Part shown: one piece after another, positions 9,690 through 23,329 of the stretch
Layout of the letters: the number at the start of each line of letters is the position of its first letter
How positions within the stretch are numbered: the first letter of the stretch is position 1
Assembly (NCBI GenBank): GCA_035578155.1
Contig: JAPWDM010000022.1
Coordinates: 62,001-126,000 of the forward strand
Reading direction: 5' to 3'
Source: Brachynemurus nebulosus
Lineage: Eukaryota > Arthropoda > Insecta > Neuroptera > Myrmeleontidae
DNA: 64,000 bases
Program-made: the position numbers and the translations under genes
The notes under the pieces: model-generated
What the model was told of the DNA's origin: nothing
Database searches by the model: none
The model's input: the letters and a program-made list of their open reading frames with translations, nothing else

Positions 9690-10704
9690 ATAAAAATAAT
9701 TCAAGAAAGAAGGGTTATCGATAAGGCCTTATTTCTGCCCCAAAAATTTAATGTTTTCTTTATATATCTTGAAAGTAAACTATATGCCTGACAAGAAAAT
9801 ATGTATACAAAAGGAAAAAAACTGCAATTGGTATTACCTGTGGGACGTCAAACTTTGGCCTAACTGTGATTTTCGTTCAAAATAACACATTTTCAATAAC
9901 ATTTCAATTTTCTTTATATAGAGCGCATGGAGGAAGCAGTTTCTTTTTTATTTTATTTTAATGTTCTCATGTTACTGTACAATTTATTTAAAAATTAGGT
10001 TACTTCCACTTTGCGCTCATAGTCAAACACAAATGAAATGATTTTACAATTAAAAATATGGTCATTATATAAATTCATAAAATAAATTTATTGAAGTGCC
10101 ACCACGGCACAAACTTGTTGGAACATATCACTTCGTCGTTTTGACGGCGTATAGGAGTGACAAAAATGGAAATTTCCCTCTTTTACATAGATGACCAAGG
10201 TCTTGATAAAATATTTTTACATAAAGAATCAAGTGATATTTTAAGAATAAAAATTCAGTCTAGGCACAGAGCTTCCAAAATATACTCCCTTTGGATAGAG
10301 TACAATCCCACCACTGTACTAACCTGGTACTGTTAGTGCAAAGTACTTAAATTACAACATATATCAGGATCATATAATTCGAAAAGTTGCGTGCGACATC
10401 AAAAATTTTTTAATGGATGCAAATGTTGAAGGATATTGGAGTGTCGCGAATGAAGACTAGATAAGGAGTGTAAAGTTTAGAAATGTTTAAACTTTTAAAA
10501 TTATCCAAATAATGTTGACTAATTTCATAATTTTCTCTTTTCATAAATCGTTCCTATAATAATGAGATCAACTGAAAAATAAATGATAAATGAAAATATT
10601 CCGGCATAATATTTATTCCATCTTACTATTTACCTTCATGTAAACCTAATACACATATAAGAATTCATGGAGGGCATGGGGCGAAAATCGATACCCCTCC
10701 TTTT
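9690..10704. mobile_element. ~1-kb insertion in gag with SWIM-like protein remnant
   Basis: Gag homology breaks near 9690 and resumes near 10705. The two edges carry related inverted sequences (GGGTTATCGAT near 9714 and ATCGATACCCC near 10688), suggesting terminal repeats. Inside, 10189-10360 on the plus strand reads ...SRHRASKIYSLWIEYNP, then TWYC, a stop, and CK. This resembles the SWIM zinc-finger proteins encoded by arthropod DNA transposons (pattern W..Y...WYC.C). The frame is broken by at least one stop. The family call is an inference from motif shape; the TIR is weak and no clear target duplication was found. Confidence 0.45.
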
Positions 10705-11470
10705 ATAATTAAATTTCAATCGTTCGAAGAAACAAAAACACAGTTTCTAAAAATTATAGATGACATCAATGACATAAACTTAGAAGCAAACGCTGAGTTT
10801 ACGCCTGAATACAATATTGTAGATAATTTTTTGGATTTGTCTGATGCTATTCAGCTCGTTGCAAAAGATCTATTTAAAGAAAATATATCAACTCCTCAAG
10901 TTGTAGAGGCACAACCACAAATACCATAAGTTAATAGCATCGGGGCAGACCCAAGTTTGCCCAAAATTGAAATACCCAAGTTCAGTGGGGAATTTGAAAA
11001 TTGAGGCATTTTCTATGAAACATTTAAAAATAAAATTCATTTAAATGATAAACTTTTACCAGAAGACAAGGTATATTATTTAGTTGGTCGAGTTGTTGGT
11101 AAAGCTGCATCGGTATTTTCGGGAATACCAGCTACTGGTAGTAATTATAAACTAATCTTGAATGCCTTAGTCGATCGTTACCAAGATACTCGGACACAAG
11201 CAAATTTGCATATGAAAAAAATTTTAGAATTTAATCCAATTAAAACTGAATCAGAAAATTCATTGAAACATTTTCTTGATAAATTTGATGCATCAGTATC
11301 TTCCGTAAGGAATTTAGGCATTCCCGATTTAGTAGAATTTATGTTAGCATATATAGCATTTTCAAAATTAGATGCTCAAACGATTAAATTTTTTGAAATT
11401 TCTCGTACAAACAAATCTACTATACGAAGTTATTAAGAGATTTTAGCTTTTATTAAACAACAATTACAGC
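10705..11470 (+). pseudogene. BEL gag, central part (DUF1759-like)
   Basis: The frame reads FQSFEETKTQFLKIIDD, an acidic linker, then PKIEIPKFSGEFEN and the F-Y-E-T-F-K..IH motif typical of BEL/Pao gag, followed by a conserved block ending near 11435. In-frame stops occur at about 10930, 11005 and 11434. The longest intact piece is 11158-11436. Confidence 0.8.
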
Positions 11471-11517
11471 TCTAAAATCATAATAGCACTGTAATTTATA
11501 AATTTTCTGGTAAATCT

Positions 11518-12297
11518 AGTAAAACTACACAATCATTTGTAGCCAGCAACAACAACAATAAATGTGATATTTGTAAACAATCACCGTCGCATACGCTCTA
11601 TCGTTGTGCAAAATTTAAACAAATGTCCCCTAAGGATAGATATAATTTAGTAAAACAAAGGATATTGTGCCTTAATTGTTTATCGTCTCGACAAAAAGTT
11701 GTTGAATGTCAATCAACAAATAGATTTGTAACCTTAAGTAACCTTTGCCGAGCGAAACATAACACTTTTTTACATTTTGATAATAATAATTCAGGTCTAA
11801 AACCAGTGACATCGTGTAATAGTGCACCGACACTGTCGGCTAGTCAAATTTCGCAACCAGAAAATAGTAATTTAGATAACACTTTCATTGCTTGTTCCTC
11901 GACAAGCATTAATTCACATAAAACTGTTTTGTTTTCAACCGCAGTTGTCAATTACATTGACAAATATAATAATATCCATAAAATTAGATTGTTGTTGGAC
12001 AGTGGTCCACAATCGAATTTTTTGACTAAAGATTGTTGTCGCCGTTTAGGTTTACCTGTACCTAAAATATTTAGTTCAGTTTTAGGAATAAGAAAAACAT
12101 CCCGACCAATCAAAGGTCAAAGAGATTTAGTTATTAGTTCTCGTTTTGATTCCACGATCAAATATTCTTTAAGGTGTTTCGTTATAAATAAAATTACAAT
12201 TTGTACGCCTATTTCGTTAGTCAATGTTGAAATGATGGAACATCTTAAAGATCTGCGGATGAAACGTATGGTGTTCCTTCCGTTCTTGACGGAATAA
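11518..12297 (+). pseudogene. BEL gag zinc-knuckle region and aspartic protease
   Basis: Starts with a cysteine/histidine array (C-D-I-C...H...C from 11563, then CLNCL and further Cys/His) of the BEL gag C terminus. The retropepsin-type protease follows: LLLDSGPQSNFLT around 11990-12030, with the DSG catalytic aspartate, and a downstream LGLPVPKI block. The frame from 11623 stops at 12297, where the reading shifts to continue as DGIIGADLYPYLL. Confidence 0.82.
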
Positions 12298-12299
12298 TT

Positions 12300-13640
12300 G
12301 GTGCGGATCTCTATCCGTATTTATTAGGTACAGCAAAAGTTGTAGGCCCTCCTTCGCTTCCAATTGCTGTAAAAACCTCCTTAGGTTTTGTAATTATGGG
12401 ATTAGCCCCAGCGTCTCAAACTGGTGCTGGTCAAACACATACTTGTTGTACGTTTTCAACCTCAATTGAGAAAATAGTTTCAAAATTTTGGGAAGTTGAA
12501 AATGTAGATGTTGCTTCACCACTCCTCAGTGATGAAAATGTCGCATGTGAAAATAATTTCGTTTCGACTTATTACCGTGACCATACTGGTCGTTACACAG
12601 TGTCATTACCCTTTAAGGATGATCCTAATAAGTTAGGAGATTTTAAGCAAAATGCGCTTCGTCGTTTTCTTTCATTAGAAAAACGTCTGCAGTCATCCGG
12701 TTCGGAATTGTTATGCCAACGTCATTAAAGATTATCATGCTTCGGAATTGTTATGCCAGTGTCACTAAAGATTATTTTGACCAAGATTATTTGGACTTTT
12801 CTAAATCAATCAAGGTCACATGACCTTGATTGATTTAGAGAAGGAAAAGGACACATCAAAACCTGCATATTATATTCCGGATCATGATGTCGAGCGGATT
12901 GAGCATCCAACAACGCCACTACGGGTTGCTTTTGATCCCGGTGCAAAAACTGATTCCTCATTATCTCTTAACGATATATTTTATGCCGCCTAAAACTTCA
13001 AAACGATTTAATGGTTATTTTGTTAAATTTTAGATTGTTCTCTATTGCAATTACAGCAGATATTAAACAAATGTATCGACAGGTCAATTTAATTCCCGCA
13101 CATAGCTGCTTTCAAAGAATCTTTTGGAGATCTTCTTCAAAGGATCCAATAAACACGTATGAACTGAACACTGTTTCATTTGACGTAAAACCAAGTCCTT
13201 ACTTGGCTTTACGAGTAGTCAAACAATTAGTAGCTGATGAATCGCAATTTTATCCGTTAGCAGCTCAGTTCGTATTGCGCGATACTTACATCGACGATTT
13301 TTGTGCGAGTGTCGAAAATTTAGAAACACCTAGTTCACTTCACACACAGTTGCTAGGTTTATTCATGGCTGGGGGGATTAAATTGACCAGATGGTCCACT
13401 AATTCATCGAAATTATTGGCTCAAATACCTGAAAATATTCAACTTATTCGAAATATAATTTTTGACGATACCGAATATTTAAAAGTTTTAGGATTACAGT
13501 GGAACCCTTTTAGTGATATATTTTCATTCAGTTTAAATATATTCTCGTATACTGAATGTTCAGAACGAATTATTCTATCAACAGGAGCCAGAATTTTCGA
13601 CCCTTTGAGTTTTTTATCACCAATAACCTTGTATATCAAT
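12300..13640 (+). pseudogene. BEL reverse transcriptase, fragmented
   Basis: N-terminal pol linker at 12396-12728 (TYYRDHTGRYTVSLPF is the conserved BEL pol block). After a damaged stretch at 12730-13010 with a short tandem duplication and a 38-bp palindrome, the RT core follows at 13011-13643: ITADIKQMYRQV (catalytic Asp), FDVKPSPYLALR and YIDDF (catalytic pair, near 13290). The normal spacing between the linker and the first catalytic Asp is shortened, so part of the fingers domain is lost. Confidence 0.85.
12801..12838. repeat. Perfect 38-bp palindrome (18-bp arms, 2-nt spacer)
   Basis: CTAAATCAATCAAGGTCA at 12801-12818 is mirrored exactly at 12821-12838 with CA between. It lies in the damaged part of the BEL pol region, next to a short direct duplication (copies of a CGGAATTGTTATGCCA block at about 12703 and 12742). 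Confidence 0.9.
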
Positions 13641-14215
13641 TAAGTATTGATCAAAGAACTATGGAAATTGAGTTTACAATGGGATGAAGAACCTCCCACT
13701 AAAATTAAAAAATTATGGTTCAATTTTAAAATTAATTAAAAGATTTACGCAATTTCCAAATTCCGCGACATCTTTTTATGTTTAATTCCGGTACATTTTG
13801 TACACTGGTAGGTTTCACAGATGCCTCAGAAAGGGGTATAATGATTTATTTGCGGACAGTATGTCCCAATAATTCAGTAAATATTAGTTTCGTCTGTTTT
13901 AAATCCAAAGTATCTCCATTGAAAATCATTTCGATACTGCGTCTGGAATTGTTAGCTGCGGTTTTATTAGCAAAAATGATGCATTTCGTGTTAAATATTT
14001 TTAATTATCGATACGCTGTTAATAGTATATATGCCTTTTCGGATTCCACGGTAACTTTGAATTGGATTCATTCGGAGCCACATCTGTGAAAAACCTTCGT
14101 CGCAAATCGTGTCACTAAAATTCAAACGGATTTATCCGCAAAACGTTGGTTTTTCGTAAACGGAAGCAACAATCCCGCTGATTGTGTTTCCCGCGGTATG
14201 ACGCCTTCGTCATGA
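13641..14215 (+). pseudogene. BEL RNase H (Pao peptidase_A17/RNase H region), broken
   Basis: The frame 13778-14089 contains GFTDASERG (first acidic residue), LELLAAVLLAK (Glu) and FSDSTVTLNWI (Asp), the RNase H signature of BEL/Pao elements. After the stop at 14087 the sequence continues with the V-A-N-R-V and NPADCVSRGM blocks that normally close this domain. Confidence 0.8.
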
Positions 14216-14584
14216 ATAAAAGCTACAAATTGGTTGATCGGACCGGATTGGTTACTTTAAGAGCCACAATTGTGGTGTTTTGAAAATTTAGAAAATTATA
14301 ATATATCGCACTGACAATTAGAAGAGAAATCAGTTTCCTTAGTTGTAGTTAATAAAGAACCTCCTCCTCTTTATCATTTAATCAATAAATTTTCGTCGTG
14401 GTTAAAACTACTTCGTTCCATAGTTTATGTGTTACGATTTTTGAAATTATTACCAAACAAATCAGATATTAGTAGTACTGATTTAGAAATGGCGGAACAT
14501 TACCTGTGCAAAACTGTACAATTTGCAGAAAATTTTAGAGCTTTAAAGATAGGAAAAAATTGTAGTGCTCCTCTAATGAAAATT

Positions 14585-15828
14585 TAGACCATTTATCGAT
14601 AATGACATTATTCGGGTTGGTGGTCGCCTAAATAAGGCAACCCTAGGATTTGAAATACAGCATCCTATTCTTTTGCCAAAACGGGATCCATTTGTGTCGT
14701 TATTAATTACATACATATTAGCATAGCACGAATTTACATACAGAACCCAATATGTTATTAGCGCTTATTCGTAAACATTCTTGGATACTTTCAGCTCGAA
14801 GTATCATACGTCAAATTGTGCATTCATGCAATGTTTGTTTTAAAAAAAATCCTACTCCAACATTTCCATTTATAGGAGATTTACCATTTCCTCGTGTCAC
14901 GCCTGCTAAACCCTTCGCACATATGGGGACAGATTATGCAGGGCCCTTTTCAATTACAATCGGACGAAAAAGAGGCATACGCAGTCAAAAGGTATATTAA
15001 TGCCTGTTCGTCTGTCTTGTTACGAAAGCGCTGCATTTAGAGTTGGCGTTGGACTTATCAACGTCAACTTTTCTCGCCGCACTTAAGCGTTTTATAGCTC
15101 GTCGAGGTCAAGTAATGTATTTATATAGAGAGAGAGGAACTACCTTCATTGGTTGTAAATCGCAATTGAATGAAATATACAGTTTTGTTCAATCATCGAA
15201 TTATCAAGAAGCTTTAAAATTCGAATTACTTCGCAATAAAATAGAATTTAAAATTAATCCGCCAAACACTCCTCACATGGGCGGCTTGTGGGAGAGTAAT
15301 GTAAAATGTCTTAAAACTCATCTATTTCGTGTCATAGGCACGCAGCTATTGATTTACGAAGAGTTTAGCACACTTTTAACCCAAATAAAGGCACTCTGAA
15401 ATTCTAGGCCTCCTTATAGTTTAAGTTCTGACCCGTCAGAACCAACCGCACTTACTCCAGCACATTTCCTTAACTTATCTCCTCCTAGTATTTTCCCTGC
15501 ATTAGACACACTAGATGGGTCAGCTAATTTATTGGTTCGAAAAAATCTTTTAGATAACCTAGTGCAAAACTATTGGAAACGCTGGAGTAACGAATATTTA
15601 ACTAGTTTGCAAATCCGTCAAAAATGGAAGACGGATACCAATCCTATAACTCCGGGTACAATAGTCATTCTTATAAAGGAAAATACACCACCTCTTAATT
15701 GGCCATTGGGCATCATAGAAGAGGTTCATCCGGAAGTGGATGATGTCGTTCGTGTTGCCACTGTACGAACCACTTCAGGCTCTTACAAGCGACCAGTCGT
15801 TCACCTTTTTCCTTTGCCTACTCAGTGA
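14585..15828 (+). pseudogene. BEL integrase with DUF5641-like C-terminal domain, broken
   Basis: The zinc-binding part lies around 14720-14850 (H..H spacing, then CNVCFKKN). The catalytic core starts at PFAHMGTDYAGPF near 14920 (first Asp); the second frame, 15043-15399, carries the middle and PHMGGLWESNVK with the catalytic Glu. Frame 15532-15828 has the BEL-specific end (YWKRWSNEYLTSLQ.R.KW, PGTIV, WPLGIIEEV, RPV..L..LP). Stops at 14998 and 15398 and a frame change near 15530 disable it. Confidence 0.87.
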
Positions 15829-16007
15829 ACTACTGAGTGCGCAAATTTATTTGTTAATTTTCGTTTAATATTTAAGATTTTTGTTTTTAGCAGTGGGATT
15901 TATTAAGTATTTAAGTTTAATTCGCTTTCGTATTTAAATTTATCATTAGTTTTGGCGTTAAAAGTACCGTTTTAAGGCTTAAAAGTACCATTTTAAGGCT
16001 GAGGGTA

Positions 16008-16107
16008 TGGTGACGCCACTGCATTGGGCTTAAAATTACGTTCGACTGGCTGTCCGCAGATGTCACTAGTCGGTAATTAATTTATTTAATTTAGAAAAAA
16101 TTTGTTT
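16008..16107 (+). repeat. Truncated 3' LTR of BEL element
   Basis: Matches the first ~100 bp of the left LTR with few differences, then diverges. It is preceded by a purine stretch (GGCTGAGGGTA) that could be the polypurine tract, and by two copies of a TTAAAAGTACC-TTTTAAGGC block at 15958-15999. Confidence 0.75.
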
Positions 16108-16347
16108 ACGGTGGATTGCATCAATAATGATAAATAGAGCTCGGAATGTATAGTCTACTATAAATCATTCTGTCAAAAAAATGAATGTCCTCCAGTAGCG
16201 CAAAAACAAATATCAGGGGTTAAAAAATGAAAACAAACTGTAATTTCAAAATCTATAGTCATTTACAAATTTGAATTGTTATTATGTAAATGCATAAATG
16301 CAAATGACTGAAAAATTCAACAATTAATATTAACTAATAAGTAATTA

Positions 16348-19572
<3,225 letters not shown>

Positions 19573-19575
19573 ATT

Positions 19576-19613
19576 ACCCCTGTTGCAGCATCTGCACAAC
19601 ATAGCGAATTTCC
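19576..19613 (+). repeat. Recurring ~38-bp motif, copy 1
   Basis: ACCCCTGTTGCAGCATCTGC followed by a purine-rich CATAGCGAATTTCC end. Related copies are at 22327-22364 (+), 23941-23983 (+, diverged) and 63091-63131 (-). It sits immediately outside the inverted end at 19491-19572. Confidence 0.75.
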
Positions 19614-20288
19614 TCCTATTAAGTTAATTTAGTTCAAAAATAATTTTTCAAAAGACTACAACACCTAATTATTAATAACAGTGAGATTCTACGTCTGTTT
19701 GTCAGACTTTTGTGTCATGCAGACGCCACTTAGAATTATTTTTTTATCTACAAAACATTACTCTACAGAATTTTAGTTAATTTAATAATGAGTTTAAATG
19801 AGTTTAAAAGAATCAAAACGACACTGTTTATTAAATTGCGTAATATCTGATTCTGACTCGTTAAAATTGGTCAAGTGGGAGTAAGCTGATAAATGCGAAT
19901 TTATAACAATTTTCTTGTATTTCAAAATCCAAAAAAGTGGGAAGGCGGACTTTTTTTAGTTAATTGTTCTTTGTTTTTTTGCACAAAATTTTAAAATTAC
20001 TTTATTTTCTTAAAAAACAGTGGGAACTCTGGTCACCACATATATCTATCAGCGACGCAAAGATTCTCACTCGCGCCTCTGGTGGTAAAATTAGAACTAG
20101 CATCAATTAAAAATATACGTATACGATTAATGGGTGATCTAAAATCTAGTAATTCGCGCTTTATTTGTATAGTACATTTTGTTATTGACAATTAAACGTA
20201 TACGAAAATTTTTACTTGATACAGCTTCTAGTTTAAAAAACCAGGAGCGCTCGCCTAATCTTTGCATCGCCAATAGAAAGTTAACCTA

Positions 20289-20324
<36 letters not shown>
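20289..20324 (+). repeat. Poly-A run
   Basis: About 36 A residues in a row, ending before ACACCCATAAAA. No coding LINE body lies directly upstream, so it could be a retroposon tail or simple slippage. Confidence 0.8.
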
Positions 20325-20325
<1 letters not shown>

Positions 20326-20521
20326 ACCCATAAAAAAAACCCATAAAAATTGTAAGTCTAGCAAGTACTTACCACATTAATATTTTTTATATATCAACAT
20401 CTAATAGTATATTATACAACAAAGGACTAAAGTGCGTGTTTTAATGGCCCGAGGGCAACAATTCACACGAGGGATCAAAATAAACACTTTAGTCCCGTGG
20501 AGTATAGTATGCAACACTCTA

Positions 20522-20857
20522 AAATATCTGGTATCTTCAACTCCTGACGGGGTTATAAACTTTGTCTTAGAGGGTTTTGGTAGCCGAACTTCTGATTTAC
20601 CAATTTTTGAAGAATCTGGATTTATGGACACCTTACCACCTGGAGTTTGTATCATGGTAGACAGAGGGTTTAAGCAAATCGAAGGACTGTTGGCAAAAAA
20701 CCAATCTCACTTGATTAGGCCACCCAGTGTTGGCAGTACGAAGAAAAGTTCAAGAGATGTGTTAAGGTCAAAGAAAATTGCAAGCCTGCGGATTTATATT
20801 GAAAGAGTGATCAGAAGACTGCGAATTTGCTTTCCTAAAGCCACATGCCTGTGTTGA
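20522..20857 (+). pseudogene. DDE transposase C-terminal remnant (DDE_Tnp_4 type, ISL2EU/Harbinger-like)
   Basis: The frame (open 20432-20857) reads STPDGVINFVLEGFGSRTSD, then IMVDRGF (second catalytic Asp) and SKKIASLRIYIERVIRRLR (catalytic Glu). These are the central and final blocks of DDE_Tnp_4 transposases. The first Asp and N-terminal DNA-binding part are absent, and the end runs into a (TAA)n array at 20867. In known ISL2EU-type elements a transposase of this kind can be accompanied by a YqaJ/SWIM protein; a SWIM-like scrap lies at 10.2 kb, not adjacent. A fragment, not a working gene. Confidence 0.7.
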
Positions 20858-20864
20858 ACATTTT

Positions 20865-20866
<2 letters not shown>

Positions 20867-20956
<90 letters not shown>
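20867..20956 (+). repeat. (TAA)30 microsatellite
   Basis: Thirty uninterrupted TAA/AAT units, directly before the first of two tandem 672-bp units, which themselves end in short TAA runs. Confidence 0.95.
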
Positions 20957-22296
20957 CGCACAATACACACAATACACTAACACTGAAAGACAAACACTTA
21001 ACACACATACAGATCCAGATTCGTCTGATGGAGAGGGGGGATCGAACAACTGCCGCACTGCCACTGTTACCGCTCTGGTGCACAATCCTCCCCAATTCAA
21101 TAACACACAAGGTCCGTCAACCTCTGTACCATCTAAACGCACAGTTCCAGGAACACCCGATCTTAATGAGCAATTTGATGAACCAGGAAACATCTACACC
21201 AAGAAACGTAAAATAGAAAGACACATCCACACACATACACAAACACACACACAAACACAAACAGTCCTTTCCCTTCCCTCTGTCCCTACTCCTACCTACC
21301 ATCTGAGGACACGAAAACGAACTAGGCTTTCACAGCCCTCCTCTGTCATTGAGCCAACATCTACGCTCCCACAAAAGTCTCGCCGTACGACCCAGTGTAC
21401 ACCAAAATAGACGAATAACACCTCTTTCAAGTAGCAATAACAACAATACAGGGAGTGATGTGACAAACCCGTCCGTGAATGTACTACGGTACTTTTACGG
21501 ATTGGTTTGGCACATTACCCTTCCACAGAGCCTAATACCTTGCATAATGCCGGTATAGGTGAATGTTACCCAGTACTGTCCTACTGAGTAGTGAGCGCCA
21601 GGTTGGCGTAAAAGCCTATAATAATAATCGCACAATACACACAATACACTAACACTGAAAGACAAACACTTAACACACATACAGATCCAGATTCGTCTGA
21701 TGGAGAGGGGGGATCGAACAACTGCCGCACACCCACTGTTACCGCTCTGGTGCACAATCCTCCCCAATTCAATAACACACAAGGTCCGTCAACCTCTGTA
21801 CCATCTAAACGCACAGTTCCAGGAACACCCGATCTTAATGAGCAATTTGATGAACCAGGAAACATCTACACCAAGAAACGTAAAATAGAAAGACACATCC
21901 ACACACATACACAAACACACACACAAACACAAACAGTCCTTTCCCTTCCCTCTGTCCCTACTCCTACCTACCATCTGAGGACACGAAAACGAACTAGGCT
22001 TTCACAGCCCTCCTCTGTCATTGAGCCAACATCTACGCTCCCACAAAAGTCTCGCCGTACGACCCAGTGTACACCTACCAAAATAGACGAATAACACCTC
22101 TTTCAAGTAGCAATAACAACAATACAGGGAGTGATGTGACAAACCCGTCCGTGAATGTACTACGGTACTTTTACGGATTGGTTTGGCACATTACCCTTCC
22201 ACAGAGCCTAATACCTTGCATAATGCCGGTATAGGTGAATGTTACCCAGTACTGTCCTACTGAGTAGTGAGCGCCAGGTTGGCGTAAAAGCCTATA
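20957..22296 (+). repeat. Tandem duplication, 672-bp and 676-bp units bounded by TAA repeats
   Basis: 20957-21628 and 21629-22296 are almost identical from CGCACAATACAC to GGCGTAAAAGCCTATAATAA. The main difference is a 4-nt insertion near 22076 in unit 2. Each unit has an open frame of 110-114 residues (from 21078 and 21750) beginning MHNPPQFNNTQGPSTSVPSK, with a His/Thr/Gln repeat from CA-rich DNA and a basic stretch. It resembles the leader or ORF1 region of a LINE, and TAA tails are typical of some I-like LINEs; the coding status is unproven. Confidence 0.75.
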
Positions 22297-22326
22297 ATAA
22301 AAATAATTCTGTATTTAAAGTAAAAT

Positions 22327-22364
22327 ACCCCTGTCGCAGCATCTGCATAACATAGCGAATTTTC
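22327..22364 (+). repeat. Recurring ~38-bp motif, copy 2
   Basis: ACCCCTGTCGCAGCATCTGC then ATAACATAGCGAATTTTC, just outside the right edge of the tandem duplication, same orientation as copy 1. Confidence 0.75.
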
Positions 22365-23233
22365 ATAAATTAGATACTAGAGGATTTCATATCGCGCATA
22401 CGCTTTCTGAACCTCGTATATCAAAAGCTACATGTTTTAGGACACACAAAAAACATATTAAATACTGTATTTACATACTGTGTGAGTTTTTCGAGAGTTG
22501 CCATTTTTATTACAGCCAAACCGTTGATTTAATCTAAAAATTTTTCAAATAAGAATTGTAGATATCGACGGAGGCAACCGATTGCTATAGTCAGGAGAAC
22601 TAGTAAATAATTTATATTATTATCATTCATATTTCAATTGTTTTTGTTTAATTAGGTTGGATTAAATTATTATATTACCTTTTACTAACTTGTAATATTG
22701 AATAGAGAAGAAATTTTTTAAGGAGTATTAAAAATTTTGTATTTAATTATTGGTTTAAAATTCATATGACGTCATTTTGAAGGGTTGAACTAATTAATGA
22801 CGCAATCGTCTAAAAATAACACTTCGGGTATATTTTCAGATTTATGTAAATTTTAAGTACAAAATAGTATATTGTTATTAAATTAAAGAAACTAATTTTT
22901 TATTATATTAAGCCGTGGGAAATTATTTCGCACGCTATTTGCACACGGTGTGAGCAATTGTTAATTTTTACATATAGTTAACCGTGCGCAAAATTTTACT
23001 TTCAATAGTAGTAGTAGAAAAAGTCATTATCATCGTAAACATAAACAAATATGACGTGTAATAGATAAACATTTAATTTGTAAAAATAAAATATTAAGGT
23101 CAATAATTGAGATAAAAACTATCCTATATTTTAAATTGGACCAAATTACACATAATAGTTACTAAATTTGATCCAAATCGGTTCAGTTGTTTCGGAGTTT
23201 ATCCCAGGCATACATCGTAACATGAGATTTTTA

Positions 23234-23329
<96 letters not shown>

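Larger units (their letters stand above)
7969..16107 (+). mobile_element. Decayed BEL/Pao LTR retrotransposon
   Basis: About 100 bp beginning TGGTGACGCCAC is shared between 7969-8067 and 16008-16107, in the same orientation, marking LTR ends. Between them, in the usual order, are gag with zinc knuckles, aspartic protease, reverse transcriptase, RNase H, integrase and the BEL-type C-terminal domain. All are on the plus strand and broken by stops, frameshifts and deletions. Two abnormalities stand out: a second integrase fragment upstream of gag (8728-9390) and a ~1-kb insertion inside gag (about 9690-10700). The right LTR is cut after about 100 bp. Confidence 0.88.

Noticed and set aside
20406..20515. 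Inverted GGACTAAAGTG / CACTTTAGTCCC pair as a small MITE
   Set aside because: Ends are imperfect and no target duplication is visible; it may just be part of the transposase remnant flank.
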